The notes below the pieces were generated by a model. It worked only from the letters and a program-made list of their open reading frames with translations, made no database searches and was not told the DNA's origin. From positions 124,001 to 188,000 of the forward strand of contig NZ_JBHZGL010000005.1 in NCBI RefSeq assembly GCF_051900415.1: 64,000 nucleotides of DNA, given 5' to 3'. Positions 15,406-24,226 of the stretch are shown here, in pieces. The position numbers and the translations under genes are program-made. Position 1 is the first letter of the stretch. The number at the start of each line of letters is the position of its first letter. The DNA comes from Frateuria_A sp051900415. Its GTDB lineage: Bacteria; Pseudomonadota; Gammaproteobacteria; Xanthomonadales; Rhodanobacteraceae.

Positions 15406-17301
15406 ATGTCTCTCTTTGCCGGTTTGCTCGACGCGCTTTCGGCCCGTCTGCTGTGGACCTCGGCGCAGGCGTGCCTGCTGATCGGCGCGGTTGCCCTGGT
15501 CTGCCGCCTGCTCCCGCGGCTGCCGGCCGCGGTGCGCTGCATGCTCTGGTGGCTGGTCGGCGCGCAGCTGGTGCTGGGCCTGGCCTGGCACGCGCCGTTG
15601 CAGTTGCACTGGCTGCCGGCGCCCAAGGAATCGCCGGTCATGGTCACGCGCGCGCCCCCGGTCGTGATGCTGCCGATGGCGACCCACACGACGCCGATGA
15701 CGACCGCGGCCACCGACCTGCCCGCGCAGGAACCGCCATTCCCATGGGCTGCGCTGCTGCTTGCGGCCTGGCTCGGCGGCGTGGCACTGCAGATCGCACA
15801 GGTCGTGCGTCAACGCTGGCGTGTCGCACGGGCCCGTATCGGGGCACAGCCGGCGCCAGCGGCCTGGCAGGGCGCCTGCCAGGCGCTGGCCGGGCGATTG
15901 GGCCTGCGCCGCGCGCCACAGCTTGCGCTCTCGCCGAGCATCGGCTCGCCGCAGGTACTCGGTGCCTGGCATCCCCTGGTGCTGTTTCCGGCCGACGCAC
16001 GCCTCTCCGACGAGGAGACGGCGATGGCCATCGCGCACGAACTGGCGCACCTGCGCCGCGGCGACCTGTGGCTGGGGTGGATCCCCGCGCTGGCGCAACG
16101 GCTGTTCTTCTTCCATCCGCTGGTGGCCTGGGCGATGCGCGAATACGCGCTCAGCCGCGAGGCCGCCTGCGACGCCCAGGCGCTCGCTGCGACCGGCGGC
16201 GCCCCACAGGCCTACGGTCGGCTGCTGCTGCGGCTGGGCGTGGCCACACCGCTCCCCTCCGGCCTGGCCGGTGCGTCCCCCACGTTCCACAACCTCAAGA
16301 GGCGACTGACCATGTTGCAGCACATCGAGGCCACTTCCCGCCGCAGCCGCGGCTGGCTGCTGCTTGTTGCGATCGCGGTGGCGGGCGTGGTGCCCTACCG
16401 CGTCACCGCCGGCAGTGCGGTTGCGCCAGCCACCCCAACACCGGTTGCGACGCCGCTTCCGGCAGCACGGCCGGCGCCCGCGGCGTCTGCGTCACCCGCT
16501 GCACGGCCGACACCGGCCACCCGGGCAGCGCACGTCCGCATCCCGCCGCCGCCACCACCGGCTCCTCCCGCGCTGCCGCCGGCGCCCCCCGCTCCGCCGG
16601 CTCCGCCCTCGCCCCCGCCGCCCCCGCCGCCGGGCCTGGCCAGCTTCGGCAACCAGGTGCATGTCGAGATGGACGCGGGTGCGCGCAGTGGCCTGGCGAT
16701 CTTCGATGGCGACACCACGATCATCAGCGGTACCCGGGCCGACGTGTCCGCCGCGCAGCGGATGCATCGTGGCGGCGACCCCCTGGTTTGGTTCCGGCAT
16801 GAAGACAAGACGTATGTCGTGCACGACCCGGCTGTGATCGCGCAGGCCAAGGCGATCTACGCGCCGGTGACCGACATGGCGAGCGAACAGGGCAGGCTGG
16901 CCGGGGAGCAAGGACGCCTGGCCGGCCAGCAGGCCGGGCTGGCCGAGCGTGACGCAGACTTTGCCCGCCAACAGGCGGAACTTGCCGGCCAGGCAGCCGA
17001 ACTTGCTGCCGAGGCGGTGGAAGTCGGCGCAGGCTCGGAGGAAGCCGCCGCCCGTGCGCATGAGGCACGCCAGCGTTCGCTCGAGCAGCGGCAGGCCCGG
17101 CTCGAGCAGCGGCACGCCGCCATGCGGCACGACATCGCCGCAAAGCAGCGCGAACTGGAATCGCAGCAGGCAGCTTTCGATGCGCAGCAGCAGAAGCTCG
17201 CACAACGCCAGCAGGACGTTACTCACAAGGCCGAGCAGCAGATGGAGCAGCTATTGCAGGAAGCCATCCGCACGGGCAAGGCACAACCGGCCCGCGGCTG
17301 A
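15406..17301 (+). CDS. M56-family BlaR1-like membrane metalloprotease with proline-rich and heptad-repeat tail
   Basis: A 631-residue antirepressor-type protease. About four membrane helices are visible, three before the protease domain (near residues 14-36, 44-62, 108-128) and one after it (near 312-330). The zinc motif HELAH is at H211, E212 and H215, followed by REYALSREAACDAQA, the downstream Glu/Asp region. Instead of the penicillin-binding sensor domain of BlaR1, the outside part is a Pro/Ala-rich linker (about 330-415), a short globular part with LVWFRHEDKTYVVHDPAVIAQAKAIYAPV, then seven tandem heptads from residue 494 and a long charged Gln-rich coiled coil to the end. It is coupled to the BlaI-type repressor four bases upstream. 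The inducing signal is unlikely to be a beta-lactam bound covalently. Confidence 0.88.
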   Translation: MSLFAGLLDALSARLLWTSAQACLLIGAVALVCRLLPRLPAAVRCMLWWLVGAQLVLGLAWHAPLQLHWLPAPKESPVMVTRAPPVVMLPMATHTTPMTTAATDLPAQEPPFPWAALLLAAWLGGVALQIAQVVRQRWRVARARIGAQPAPAAWQGACQALAGRLGLRRAPQLALSPSIGSPQVLGAWHPLVLFPADARLSDEETAMAIAHELAHLRRGDLWLGWIPALAQRLFFFHPLVAWAMREYALSREAACDAQALAATGGAPQAYGRLLLRLGVATPLPSGLAGASPTFHNLKRRLTMLQHIEATSRRSRGWLLLVAIAVAGVVPYRVTAGSAVAPATPTPVATPLPAARPAPAASASPAARPTPATRAAHVRIPPPPPPAPPALPPAPPAPPAPPSPPPPPPPGLASFGNQVHVEMDAGARSGLAIFDGDTTIISGTRADVSAAQRMHRGGDPLVWFRHEDKTYVVHDPAVIAQAKAIYAPVTDMASEQGRLAGEQGRLAGQQAGLAERDADFARQQAELAGQAAELAAEAVEVGAGSEEAAARAHEARQRSLEQRQARLEQRHAAMRHDIAAKQRELESQQAAFDAQQQKLAQRQQDVTHKAEQQMEQLLQEAIRTGKAQPARG

Positions 17302-17859
17302 GATGGCGAGCTCCGTCGCGGTTGCAGGGACGGATACGAGCGTTTACCGAATCCTTTCCCCCGCGTTCGCGGAGGAAGGCTCGGTAGTTGGCGCCGCGGT
17401 GGACCAAGCCCCATCGCTTGCGCCGGCTGGAAAAGAGTGGTTACCGAATCCTTCCTCCGTTTACGGGGGAAGGTGCCCGAAGGGCGGATGGGGGGAGGTC
17501 TTGCGAAAGACTCTCCCTGCGGATATCGCCCAAATGCGTCCCCGTCCGCCTGTCGGCGCCTTCCCCCGCGTTCGCGGGGGAAGGCTCGGTAGTTGGCGCC
17601 GCGGTTGACCAAGTCCCGTCGCGTTGCGCGGGCTGGAGAGCTGCCTAGTCCTTCCCCCGTTTACGGGGGAAGGTGCCCGAAGGGCGGATGGGGGGAGGTC
17701 TTGCGAAAAACGCTCCCTGCGGATATCGCCCAAAAGCGCCCCCATCCGCCTGTCGGCACCTTCCCCCGCGTTCGCGGGGGAAGGCTCGGTAGTTGGCGCC
17801 GCAGTGGGGCCGAGCCCGGCGTTAGCGAGGAGGCTCGGGACAGCCGTTGCCCGATCGCG
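17302..17859. repeat. Intergenic tandem array, about 200-205-bp unit, slightly over two copies
   Basis: The marker CTCGGTAGTTGGCGCCGC recurs at about 17380, 17585 and 17785, giving spacings of 205 and 200 bases. Each unit contains two GGGGGAAGG-type palindromes with CGTTCGCG or GTTTACG loops, a GTGCCCGAAGGGCGGATGGG block, CTTGCGAAA and CCTGCGGATATCGCCCAAA. The first partial copy is more diverged. No gene is credible here. Orientation alternates within the unit, so each unit could fold into a large cruciform or RNA structure. Confidence 0.85.
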
Positions 17860-18597
17860 TCAAGCCATGCCGCCGTTGATACCGATCACCTGGCCGTTGA
17901 TGTAGCCGGCCGCGTCCGAGCAAAGGAACGCCACCAGCGCAGCGACTTCCTCCGGCTTGCCGGCGCGCTGCGCCGGTACCATCTCGCGGAGGCGCTCGGG
18001 CGGGAACGCCTCGCCGATCATCCGCCCCTCGATCACGCCGGGCGCCACCACGTTGGCGGTGATGCCGCGCGAGGCCATCTCGCGCGCGAGCGACTTCACC
18101 GCGCCGTGCAGGCCCGCCTTGGCCGCGGCGTAGTTGGCCTGGCCACGGTTGCCGACCTGGCCCGCCACCGAGCCCACCGCCACCACGCGGCCGAAGCTCA
18201 CGCGCGCCATCGGCAGCAGCAGCGGCTGCACGACGTGGAAAAAACCGTTGAGCGAAATGTCGATGACCCGCTGCCACTGCTCGGCGCGCATGCCGGCCAT
18301 CGGCGCGTCGTCGTGCGCGCCGGCGTTGCTGACCACGGCGTGGATCGGGCCGTCGGCCAGCAGCCCTTCCAGCGCGGCGTGCGTGGCGACGCCATCGGTG
18401 ACGTCGAAGGCGATCGCACTGGCCTGCCCGCCTTCCTCACGGATCGCCGCCGCCACCGCTTCGGCGCGCGTGGGCCAGGTGTTGGCGTGCACGATCACCT
18501 GGTAGCCGGCCGTCGCCAGCGCGCGGCAGATCGCGCCACCGAGGTCGCCGCTTCCGCCGGTGACGAGGGCACGGCGGGAAGAGGGATTCGTGTTCAT
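17860..18597 (-). CDS. 3-oxoacyl-ACP reductase (FabG-like) of the xanthomonadin/aryl-polyene locus
   Basis: A 245-residue SDR ketoreductase. It has TGGSGDLGGAI (NADPH binding), SNAG, the catalytic Ser in AVGSVAGQVG, YAAAK (Tyr and Lys) and a C-terminal INGGMA end as in FabG. It should reduce the beta-keto group of the growing polyene on ACP. Its ATG overlaps the stop of the upstream dehydratase by four bases (ATGA), and it is the last gene of the minus-strand pigment cluster. Context, not sequence, distinguishes it from housekeeping FabG; it corresponds to the ApeQ-type reductase of aryl-polyene clusters. Confidence 0.9.
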   Translation of the reverse strand: MNTNPSSRRALVTGGSGDLGGAICRALATAGYQVIVHANTWPTRAEAVAAAIREEGGQASAIAFDVTDGVATHAALEGLLADGPIHAVVSNAGAHDDAPMAGMRAEQWQRVIDISLNGFFHVVQPLLLPMARVSFGRVVAVGSVAGQVGNRGQANYAAAKAGLHGAVKSLAREMASRGITANVVAPGVIEGRMIGEAFPPERLREMVPAQRAGKPEEVAALVAFLCSDAAGYINGQVIGINGGMA

Positions 18598-19034
18598 GGC
18601 ATCGGTCCTTCGGGATGGATCACCGCGGCGCGGCCGCTGGCCAGCAGCTGCCCGCCCTGCTCGACGCGGAAGGTGTACTGCGCGCCGGCATCATCGGCGT
18701 AGAGACACTGCGCATGGACGTCCAGGCGTCCATTTGCGGAGACGTGCTCGACCGCCAGCCGCACCTCGCGCAGGCTCACCAGCATGCCCGGACGCACCGT
18801 TTCGACGCCCTGCGCCCGCGCGCGCAAGGCGCCGTGCACGGCCATCGCCTGCGCGCCGTATTCGGCCAGGTGCACCGCGTGCAGGCCATCCGGGCCGCGC
18901 AGCGGGTGGTCGGCCCGCGCATGGCCCTCGCTGGTGGCGTGGAGGGTGTCCGCGTCCCAGTCGAGCACCGTATCGAGCAGGCACATGCCGCCGGCGTGCG
19001 GGATCAGGTGCGCCCAGTCACTCTTCGGCAGCAT
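18594..19034 (-). CDS. Hot-dog 3-hydroxyacyl-ACP dehydratase, ApeP type
   Basis: A 146-residue hot-dog fold protein. LIPHAGGMCLLDTVLDWD at the N-terminus and DGLHAVHLAEYGAQAMAVHG, with the conserved His and Glu region, match the FabZ-like dehydratase branch found in aryl-polyene clusters. It would remove water from 3-hydroxyacyl-ACP to build the conjugated double bonds. Its start lies inside the 3' end of the MMPL gene (17-base overlap) and its stop overlaps the ketoreductase start, so translation is tightly coupled. Confidence 0.85.
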   Translation of the reverse strand: MLPKSDWAHLIPHAGGMCLLDTVLDWDADTLHATSEGHARADHPLRGPDGLHAVHLAEYGAQAMAVHGALRARAQGVETVRPGMLVSLREVRLAVEHVSANGRLDVHAQCLYADDAGAQYTFRVEQGGQLLASGRAAVIHPEGPMP

Positions 19035-21351
19035 GTCCGGCCTGCGCGTGCGGCGCCATCAGGATGGAAAGGCAGAAATGGAAGGCCACGCCCAGGCTCA
19101 CGGTAAGGCCGATCGCGCGCAGCACCGGGATGGTGGCCCAGGCCAGCATGCCGAATACCAGCAGCGCGGACAGCACGCACACCAGGGTGGCGTGCAGCGT
19201 GCGCCGCTGCTCGGCCGCGTCGCCGGTGTCGCGTTCGAAGAACAGTGCGTAGTGCAGCCCCAATCCGCCGGCCAGGATCAGCGCGACCAGGTGGAACAGC
19301 GAGACCTGCACGCCGGCCACGCGCTCGACCGCCAGTACCAGGAAGGTCGCCAGGGTCATCGGCGCGAGCACGTGCCAGGCGCGGCGAAGGCTGCGCAGGG
19401 CCAGGCTGATGGTCAGCACCAGCAGGATCGTGGCGACGAGCAAGGCCTGCAGGATGCGCGTGCGGTAGGCGACCACCAGCGATTCGGCGGCGCCCTTGAG
19501 GTCGAGCACGCGCACGGCGCCGCTGCCGCCTTGCGCCAGGGTCGCCAGCGCCGCGGCATCGTGCACGCCGCTGACGGTACCCAGGCCCAGCCAGTGGCCA
19601 TCGCGCTCGACCAGCATCGCGGCCAGGCGCTGGCCCAGCGGGCTGGCCGCGAACGCCTGTGGCGTGAGCGGTGGCAGGCTGCGCGCGGTTTCCACGTCGG
19701 CCACGAACGGCGCGAACAGGTCGCGCCGGAACGGCAGGCCGTCGGTGGCCTGCGCGAGCGCCTGTTCCAGCGTCGCGCGGTGCGGGAGCTTGTGCTGGCG
19801 CGCAAGCTGCGTCGCCGCGCTGGGCAGGTAGCGCGAGGGCAGCTCGATGGCGTCGGCCGCCTTGCCCGCGACCAGCGCGTCCACCTTCGGCTCGAGTTTC
19901 TCTGACAGCGCAAGCACGGCCTCGGGCGTCGACGCTTCCAGCACCAGCAGGTAACGCACGTCCGGCGCGCCCAGCGCCGCGCGCAGGCGGGCGTCGCGCT
20001 GCAGCAGGTCGGTCGGTAGCGGGGTGAGCGCGGCCAGATCGTTCTGCCAGAACGGCCCGCGCCCCAGCGCGAGCAGTGCGACGATCAGCACGGCCACCGC
20101 CCAGGGAATCCAGCGCGGCCGCGGCAACGCGTCGGCCGCCGTGCGCAGGCGCTTGAGCCACGGCAGCGCGGCGACGTCGCGCACCCGCGCCGGCAGCAGG
20201 TACGGCAGCAGGTAGCGCGTGCTGAAGCCGGCGGCGAGCAGGCCGACGATGGTGAACACGGCCAGCTGCTTCAGGCCGTTGACACCCGACGCGTAGAAAG
20301 CGAGGTAGGCGATGCACGCCGAGGCGATCGCAGTGAGCAGCAGCGGCCACAGGTCGCGCACGCTGGCCACCGCGTCCTCGCCGGCGCGGCGGTGGCTCAA
20401 CACGCGGATCGGGTACTCCTGCGCCACGCCGAGCAGGGTGAAACCGAACGCCAGCGTGATGCCGTGCACCTGCGGGTAGATGACGGTCAGCGCGGCGATG
20501 CCGCCCAGCGCGCCGCTGGCCACTGGCAGCGCGGCCAGCAGCAGCGAGCCGATGCTGCGGTAGGCGAGCAGCAGCAGGGCGATGAACCCGATCGTCGAGA
20601 TGCGGCCGATCCAGTCGGCCTGCTCGCGGGTCTGCGTGCTGGCGACCACGCTGAAGTAGCCGGGCCCGGAGACGATCAGCTTCGCATCGCCGCCGCCCGG
20701 CAAGGCATGCAACGTTTGCGCGATGCCGGCGATGGCTGCCTGCTGCGCCTCCGGATCGAAGCCGGCCGCGCGTGTCTGCACCAGCAGCAGCGCCTCGCCC
20801 TGTGGCGAGAACCACACGCCGTCGCGGATCTGCGGCGAGCGCGCCGGGGCCCAGCGCTGCGCGAGCTTGAGCACTTCCAGCGTGGGATCGCGCGGCAGCA
20901 GGCCCTTGAACAGGCTGGCCGCGGGCGAGCCGAGTTCGTCCAGGCGCTGTTGCAGTTCATCGGCCAGGAACTCTGCGTCCAGCGCGTGCGTGTCCAGCGT
21001 GGGCGAGAGCAGGTAGCGGTAGGGCAGCAGCTTCGGGTCGAGCGCTGTGAGATCGAAGCTGCCGTTGAGCACCTGTGCGTAGCGCGGATCGCCCTTGAGC
21101 CTGGTGGCGAGCGCCTGGCTCAGCTTCGCCAGCGTGGCGTCATCCTTGCCGGTGATCGCCAGCAGCAACAGGCGCGAGCCTGGACCCTCGCCGACCTGCT
21201 CCATCAGCAGGCGCTGGTCGGGCGTGGTTGGCGCAGGCATGAAGCTGCGCAGGTCGGAGCTGACCTGCAGGTGTTTGACCACCCACAGGCCGAGCAGGGC
21301 AAGGACCAGCAGCCATCCGGCCAGCAGCGCGACGCGCGCGCGCAGGGGCAT
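19018..21351 (-). CDS. MMPL/RND-type exporter of the pigment locus
   Basis: A 777-residue RND-superfamily membrane protein of the MMPL type. It has an N-terminal helix (VALLAGWLLVLALLGLWVV), a periplasmic loop of about 190 residues, a five-helix block with SGALGGIAALTVIY and GFTLLGVAQEYPIRVLSHR, a second periplasmic loop, and a second helix block with ALILAGGLGLHYALFF and VLSALLVFGMLAWA. In xanthomonadin and aryl-polyene clusters such proteins are thought to move the pigment or its lipid conjugate towards the outer membrane. ATG at 21351 is one base after the stop of the LolA-like gene; an upstream ATG at 21450 lies inside that gene and is rejected. Confidence 0.9.
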   Translation of the reverse strand: MPLRARVALLAGWLLVLALLGLWVVKHLQVSSDLRSFMPAPTTPDQRLLMEQVGEGPGSRLLLLAITGKDDATLAKLSQALATRLKGDPRYAQVLNGSFDLTALDPKLLPYRYLLSPTLDTHALDAEFLADELQQRLDELGSPAASLFKGLLPRDPTLEVLKLAQRWAPARSPQIRDGVWFSPQGEALLLVQTRAAGFDPEAQQAAIAGIAQTLHALPGGGDAKLIVSGPGYFSVVASTQTREQADWIGRISTIGFIALLLLAYRSIGSLLLAALPVASGALGGIAALTVIYPQVHGITLAFGFTLLGVAQEYPIRVLSHRRAGEDAVASVRDLWPLLLTAIASACIAYLAFYASGVNGLKQLAVFTIVGLLAAGFSTRYLLPYLLPARVRDVAALPWLKRLRTAADALPRPRWIPWAVAVLIVALLALGRGPFWQNDLAALTPLPTDLLQRDARLRAALGAPDVRYLLVLEASTPEAVLALSEKLEPKVDALVAGKAADAIELPSRYLPSAATQLARQHKLPHRATLEQALAQATDGLPFRRDLFAPFVADVETARSLPPLTPQAFAASPLGQRLAAMLVERDGHWLGLGTVSGVHDAAALATLAQGGSGAVRVLDLKGAAESLVVAYRTRILQALLVATILLVLTISLALRSLRRAWHVLAPMTLATFLVLAVERVAGVQVSLFHLVALILAGGLGLHYALFFERDTGDAAEQRRTLHATLVCVLSALLVFGMLAWATIPVLRAIGLTVSLGVAFHFCLSILMAPHAQAGHAAEE

Positions 21352-21352
21352 G

Positions 21353-21991
21353 TCAGGCGCCCTTGCAGAGCGCGGCGAGCGCCTCGCGGGTGGGCTCGGA
21401 CGGCATCTTCGCCGCGAGCTTGCCGAGCAGGTCGACGGCGACATCGCCATCGGCTTCCCGCATCCACATGCAGCGCGCCTGATTGCCCTCGCCGTCGATG
21501 CGAATGGTGGCGACGGTGCGCGCGACCTCCAGGTCGCGCGGCGTGAGGGTCAGCGTCCAGGCCCCCGTGGCATCGCCGCGGCGGGCGATCGCGAAGGCCT
21601 GGCGCAGGCGGCCCGGGTCGCCGCCGAGCAGCGCCACGAAGCTGTCCACCAGCACCTTCAGCTGCGGCGCGCGCTCCAGCGAGAAGCTGCGCTCGCCCTT
21701 GCCTTCGCGCTGCTGCGTGACCTTGCCGTCGGCGATGCGCGCGGTTTCCTCATGCGGCGTGGTGACGTGGCGTTCGAGCGTGTCGCCGCCCAGCCAGGCC
21801 AGCTCGCCGGAAACCACCAGCGGCCGCTCCAGCACCTGCATGAAACGCGCTTCGGCGAAGGCGGTGCGCGCGGGCGCGGGGCGGCCGAGCTGGCCGATCA
21901 GCGCGTCGGTGGCGTCAGGTGCCGAGGCGTTCGCCGAGCAGGTCAGGGCCAGGATGCACAGCGCCGCGCTGATCTTGCTGCCAGAAGTCAT
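21353..21991 (-). CDS. LolA-like periplasmic outer-membrane lipoprotein carrier of the pigment locus
   Basis: A 212-residue secreted protein. The signal peptide is SGSKISAALCILALTCSANA with likely cleavage before SAPD. The mature part (TAFAEARFMQVLERPLVVSGELAWLG, then LERHVTTPHEETARIADGKV and LTLTPRDLEVARTVATIRID) resembles the LolA-related proteins found in aryl-polyene clusters, which are believed to carry the lipidic product across the periplasm. ATG at 21991 is chosen because it starts directly at the signal peptide; it overlaps the acyltransferase 3' end by 77 bases. An earlier ATG at 22066 would add 25 residues without hydrophobic character. Confidence 0.82.
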   Translation of the reverse strand: MTSGSKISAALCILALTCSANASAPDATDALIGQLGRPAPARTAFAEARFMQVLERPLVVSGELAWLGGDTLERHVTTPHEETARIADGKVTQQREGKGERSFSLERAPQLKVLVDSFVALLGGDPGRLRQAFAIARRGDATGAWTLTLTPRDLEVARTVATIRIDGEGNQARCMWMREADGDVAVDLLGKLAAKMPSEPTREALAALCKGA

Positions 21992-22868
21992 AGAAGTTGA
22001 ACCAGTTGTAGGGGGCGACGTGGACGTAATGCTCCAACCGCTGGGCATAACGGGCGATGAGCGCATCCAGTGCCGGGCCGCGGTCGTGGCGCGGAATGTC
22101 CACCTGGTCGGCCATCGGCTCGAACACCAGGCGGTAGCGGCGGCCGCCCATGTACAGGCCGAAGCACAGAACCACCGGCACCTTCAGCGAATGGGCCAGA
22201 AGCCAGGGACCGACCGGGAACGGCGCGCTCTGCCCGAGGAACGGCACGTGCCGCAACGCCTCGTGGCTACGCCCGCGATCGGCCAGCAGCGCGACCAGCG
22301 CACCCTGCTGGCAGGCCTCGGCGATGGCCAGGGTGATCGAGGTGCCATCCTGCGAGGCATCGATCACGCACGCGCCCACTTCCGGCGCCAGCGCTTCGAG
22401 CAGCTCGGTCATCGCCGGGGTCTTCTGCTTGTCCAGCAGCACGCGCAGCGGCATCTGCGGGCGTCGCGCGCCGATCGCGCGCAAGGCCTCGAAGCTGCCC
22501 TGGTGCGAACCGAACAGCAGCACGCCGCGACCGAGCGCCAGGCGCTCGTCGAGCATCTCCAGCCCGACCGTCTCGATCTCGAAGGGCTTCTCGCCGTGGG
22601 CGAGCAGGAAGATCCGGTCCATGATCGTGGCGGCGAAGCAATGGATGTGCCGCATCACCTGCCACGCCGACGCCCGCCGTCCGAACACGCGCGAGAGATA
22701 CGCGCGCGAGGCGGCGCGCTCGGGACCGCGGCGCAGGAAGAAGTACAGCGTGATCGGGTACAGGAACAGCCGCCCGAACCGCCGCCCGCCGTACAGCGCG
22801 ATATTGCGGATCAACCACAACGCGAAGCGTCCGCCGCCTTCGGGCCGGCTTTGCCAGTGATGGGTCAT
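21915..22868 (-). CDS. LpxL/HtrB-superfamily acyltransferase of the pigment locus
   Basis: A 317-residue inner-membrane-associated acyltransferase. A hydrophobic N-terminal stretch (IALYGGRRFGRLFLYPITLYFF) precedes the HX4E catalytic motif in SHQGSFEALRA, then LLADRGRSHEALRHVPFLGQ and a C-terminal YNWFNFYDFW, all as in lipid A acyltransferases. Its place between dehydratase and LolA-like genes indicates that it attaches the aryl-polyene chain to a glycerol or lipid moiety and does not act as housekeeping LpxL. The start overlaps the upstream dehydratase stop by four bases. Confidence 0.87.
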   Translation of the reverse strand: MTHHWQSRPEGGGRFALWLIRNIALYGGRRFGRLFLYPITLYFFLRRGPERAASRAYLSRVFGRRASAWQVMRHIHCFAATIMDRIFLLAHGEKPFEIETVGLEMLDERLALGRGVLLFGSHQGSFEALRAIGARRPQMPLRVLLDKQKTPAMTELLEALAPEVGACVIDASQDGTSITLAIAEACQQGALVALLADRGRSHEALRHVPFLGQSAPFPVGPWLLAHSLKVPVVLCFGLYMGGRRYRLVFEPMADQVDIPRHDRGPALDALIARYAQRLEHYVHVAPYNWFNFYDFWQQDQRGAVHPGPDLLGERLGT

Positions 22869-23170
22869 GCGTCCGTCGCTCCCTCGATCAGGCCGCGCGC
22901 CAGCAGGGTACCGTCGCGGCGCAGCTCGAAGCGTACCTGCGCGCCGGACGGCGTCAATTGCAGTTCGGCAGACTCGTCCGGCTTGAGCGGCGCGACGAAC
23001 TTGGCCTCGCGCACGCAGGCCAGACGCTGGCCGCGCCAGACGCGCAGGGCGTCGGCGACCTTCTCCAGCAGCAGCACGCCGGCGACCAGCGGTCGTCCGG
23101 GGAAATGGCCTGGCAGGCTCGGGTGGCCGGCGGGGAAGGAGAAGGTGGCGTGGTAGCTGTCGGTGCTCAT
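22865..23170 (-). CDS. Short hot-dog dehydratase/thioesterase, ApeI type
   Basis: A 101-residue hot-dog protein with the FabA/FabZ-like sequence HPSLPGHFPGRPLVAGVLLLE, containing the catalytic His. It is shorter than FabZ (about 140-150), as usual for the ApeI group in aryl-polyene loci. It probably works together with the ApeP-type protein in dehydrating polyketide intermediates. ATGA overlaps link it to both neighbours, the COG4648-like membrane protein upstream and the acyltransferase downstream. Confidence 0.85.
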   Translation of the reverse strand: MSTDSYHATFSFPAGHPSLPGHFPGRPLVAGVLLLEKVADALRVWRGQRLACVREAKFVAPLKPDESAELQLTPSGAQVRFELRRDGTLLARGLIEGATDA

Positions 23171-23871
23171 GGCGCGCGGTTCCTGCCGCGGATCAGCTGG
23201 GGCCAGCGTAGCGCCAGCCGGTGCAACAAATCATGCAGGCTCAGGTGCGGCAAGTGCCGCAGGTGCCAGCGACGGAACACGTACTCCAGCGCGAAAACCA
23301 CCGCCATCAGCAGGTAGGCGCCCAGGTGCACGTAGCCCTGCACCCATGCCTGCGGCAGCGGCCACGGCGAGGGCACGCCGACGCGTTCGAGCAACCCGCC
23401 GGGCACCTGGCAGGACAGCAGCAGGCCCAGCAGCAGCGCCTGGGCGGTCAGCAGGAGGCTCCAGAAGGCAGTGAGCCGGCGCGCGTACGGGGCAATGCCG
23501 GGCATGAGCAACCGCGGCGGCCCTTCGATCGCCTCGATAAACTGCGCCACCAGCGGCTGGCGGCCAGCCTGCAGGGTCCGACCGAACACCCACGCCAGCA
23601 GCAGGTTGAGCAGTACCGGCACCGCATCGAGCAGCAGCGAGGCCAGGCCTCGCGCGGCAAGCCCGGCCATCACGCCCGACAGGCCCAGCCACAGCAGCCA
23701 GATGCCAGGGCGGCGTTCGCGCAGGGCCGGCCACCACAGCAGGCCCAGCAGCAGCGACAGCGCCGCCAGCGACAGGAACTGCCGGTGCAGCAACGCACCG
23801 GCGAGGGCCAGCAGCGGATAGGCGAACAACAGCGGCAGCGGGCGCCCACCGGGGCGCCGAAAATCGGACAT
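23167..23871 (-). CDS. Polytopic membrane protein of the pigment locus (COG4648-like)
   Basis: A 234-residue integral membrane protein with about six hydrophobic helices (for example LPLLFAYPLLALAGALLH, LAALSLLLGLLWWPAL, IWLLWLGLSGVMAGLAA and a late HLGAYLLMAVVFALEYVF), ending in a basic tail with WPQLIRGRNRAP. Members of this family sit next to ACP genes in aryl-polyene clusters; their biochemical role is not established. Neither in-frame start (ATG at 23871 or 23886) has a good ribosome site; the shorter is reported. It overlaps the next gene by four bases. Confidence 0.8.
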   Translation of the reverse strand: MSDFRRPGGRPLPLLFAYPLLALAGALLHRQFLSLAALSLLLGLLWWPALRERRPGIWLLWLGLSGVMAGLAARGLASLLLDAVPVLLNLLLAWVFGRTLQAGRQPLVAQFIEAIEGPPRLLMPGIAPYARRLTAFWSLLLTAQALLLGLLLSCQVPGGLLERVGVPSPWPLPQAWVQGYVHLGAYLLMAVVFALEYVFRRWHLRHLPHLSLHDLLHRLALRWPQLIRGRNRAP

Positions 23872-23956
23872 GACGTGCGCGTGCATCAGAGTGGGAAAGA
23901 GCGATGATCCGCGCGACGGGTGAGCGAGGGCGCCACGAGGACGCCGACGCGCCGGC

Positions 23957-24226
23957 TCAGGCGGCGCGATTCTGCTCGACGTGCGCCGAGAGCGTGGCCA
24001 GGCTGGTGAAGATGCGCTTGTTGTCCGGATTGTCCGAACGCAGCTGGAAGCCGTAGCGCTTGGACACCGCCAGCGCGATTTCCAGCGCGTCGATCGAATC
24101 CAGTCCCAGGTCGCCGCCAAACAGCGGGGCGTCCGGCTCGATCTGCTCGGGCGCGACCGATTCCAGGTTGAGGCTCTGGACGATCAAGGTGGCCAGCTCG
24201 TGCTGGGCCGCAGTCTGTTCTGCCAT
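23957..24226 (-). CDS. xanC: Acyl carrier protein of the xanthomonadin-type locus
   Basis: An 89-residue acyl carrier protein. The phosphopantetheine site is S44 in LGLDSIDALEIAL. The protein is first in the minus-strand pigment operon and is divergent from the chorismatase gene. In Xanthomonas, XanC accepts 3-hydroxybenzoate from the ligase XanA2 and carries the growing polyene. ATG at 24226 gives the family length; an in-frame ATG seven codons earlier is possible. Only one ACP gene is visible, whereas E. coli-type aryl-polyene clusters have two. Confidence 0.87.
   Translation of the reverse strand: MAEQTAAQHELATLIVQSLNLESVAPEQIEPDAPLFGGDLGLDSIDALEIALAVSKRYGFQLRSDNPDNKRIFTSLATLSAHVEQNRAA

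Noticed and set aside
17352..17800. Possible CRISPR array
   Set aside because: Units are about 200 bases with conserved interiors and no short direct repeats with unique spacers; no cas genes nearby.
21915..22868. Housekeeping lipid A lauroyl acyltransferase (LpxL)
   Set aside because: The motif fits, but ATGA overlaps with aryl-polyene dehydratase and LolA-like genes place it in the pigment pathway.
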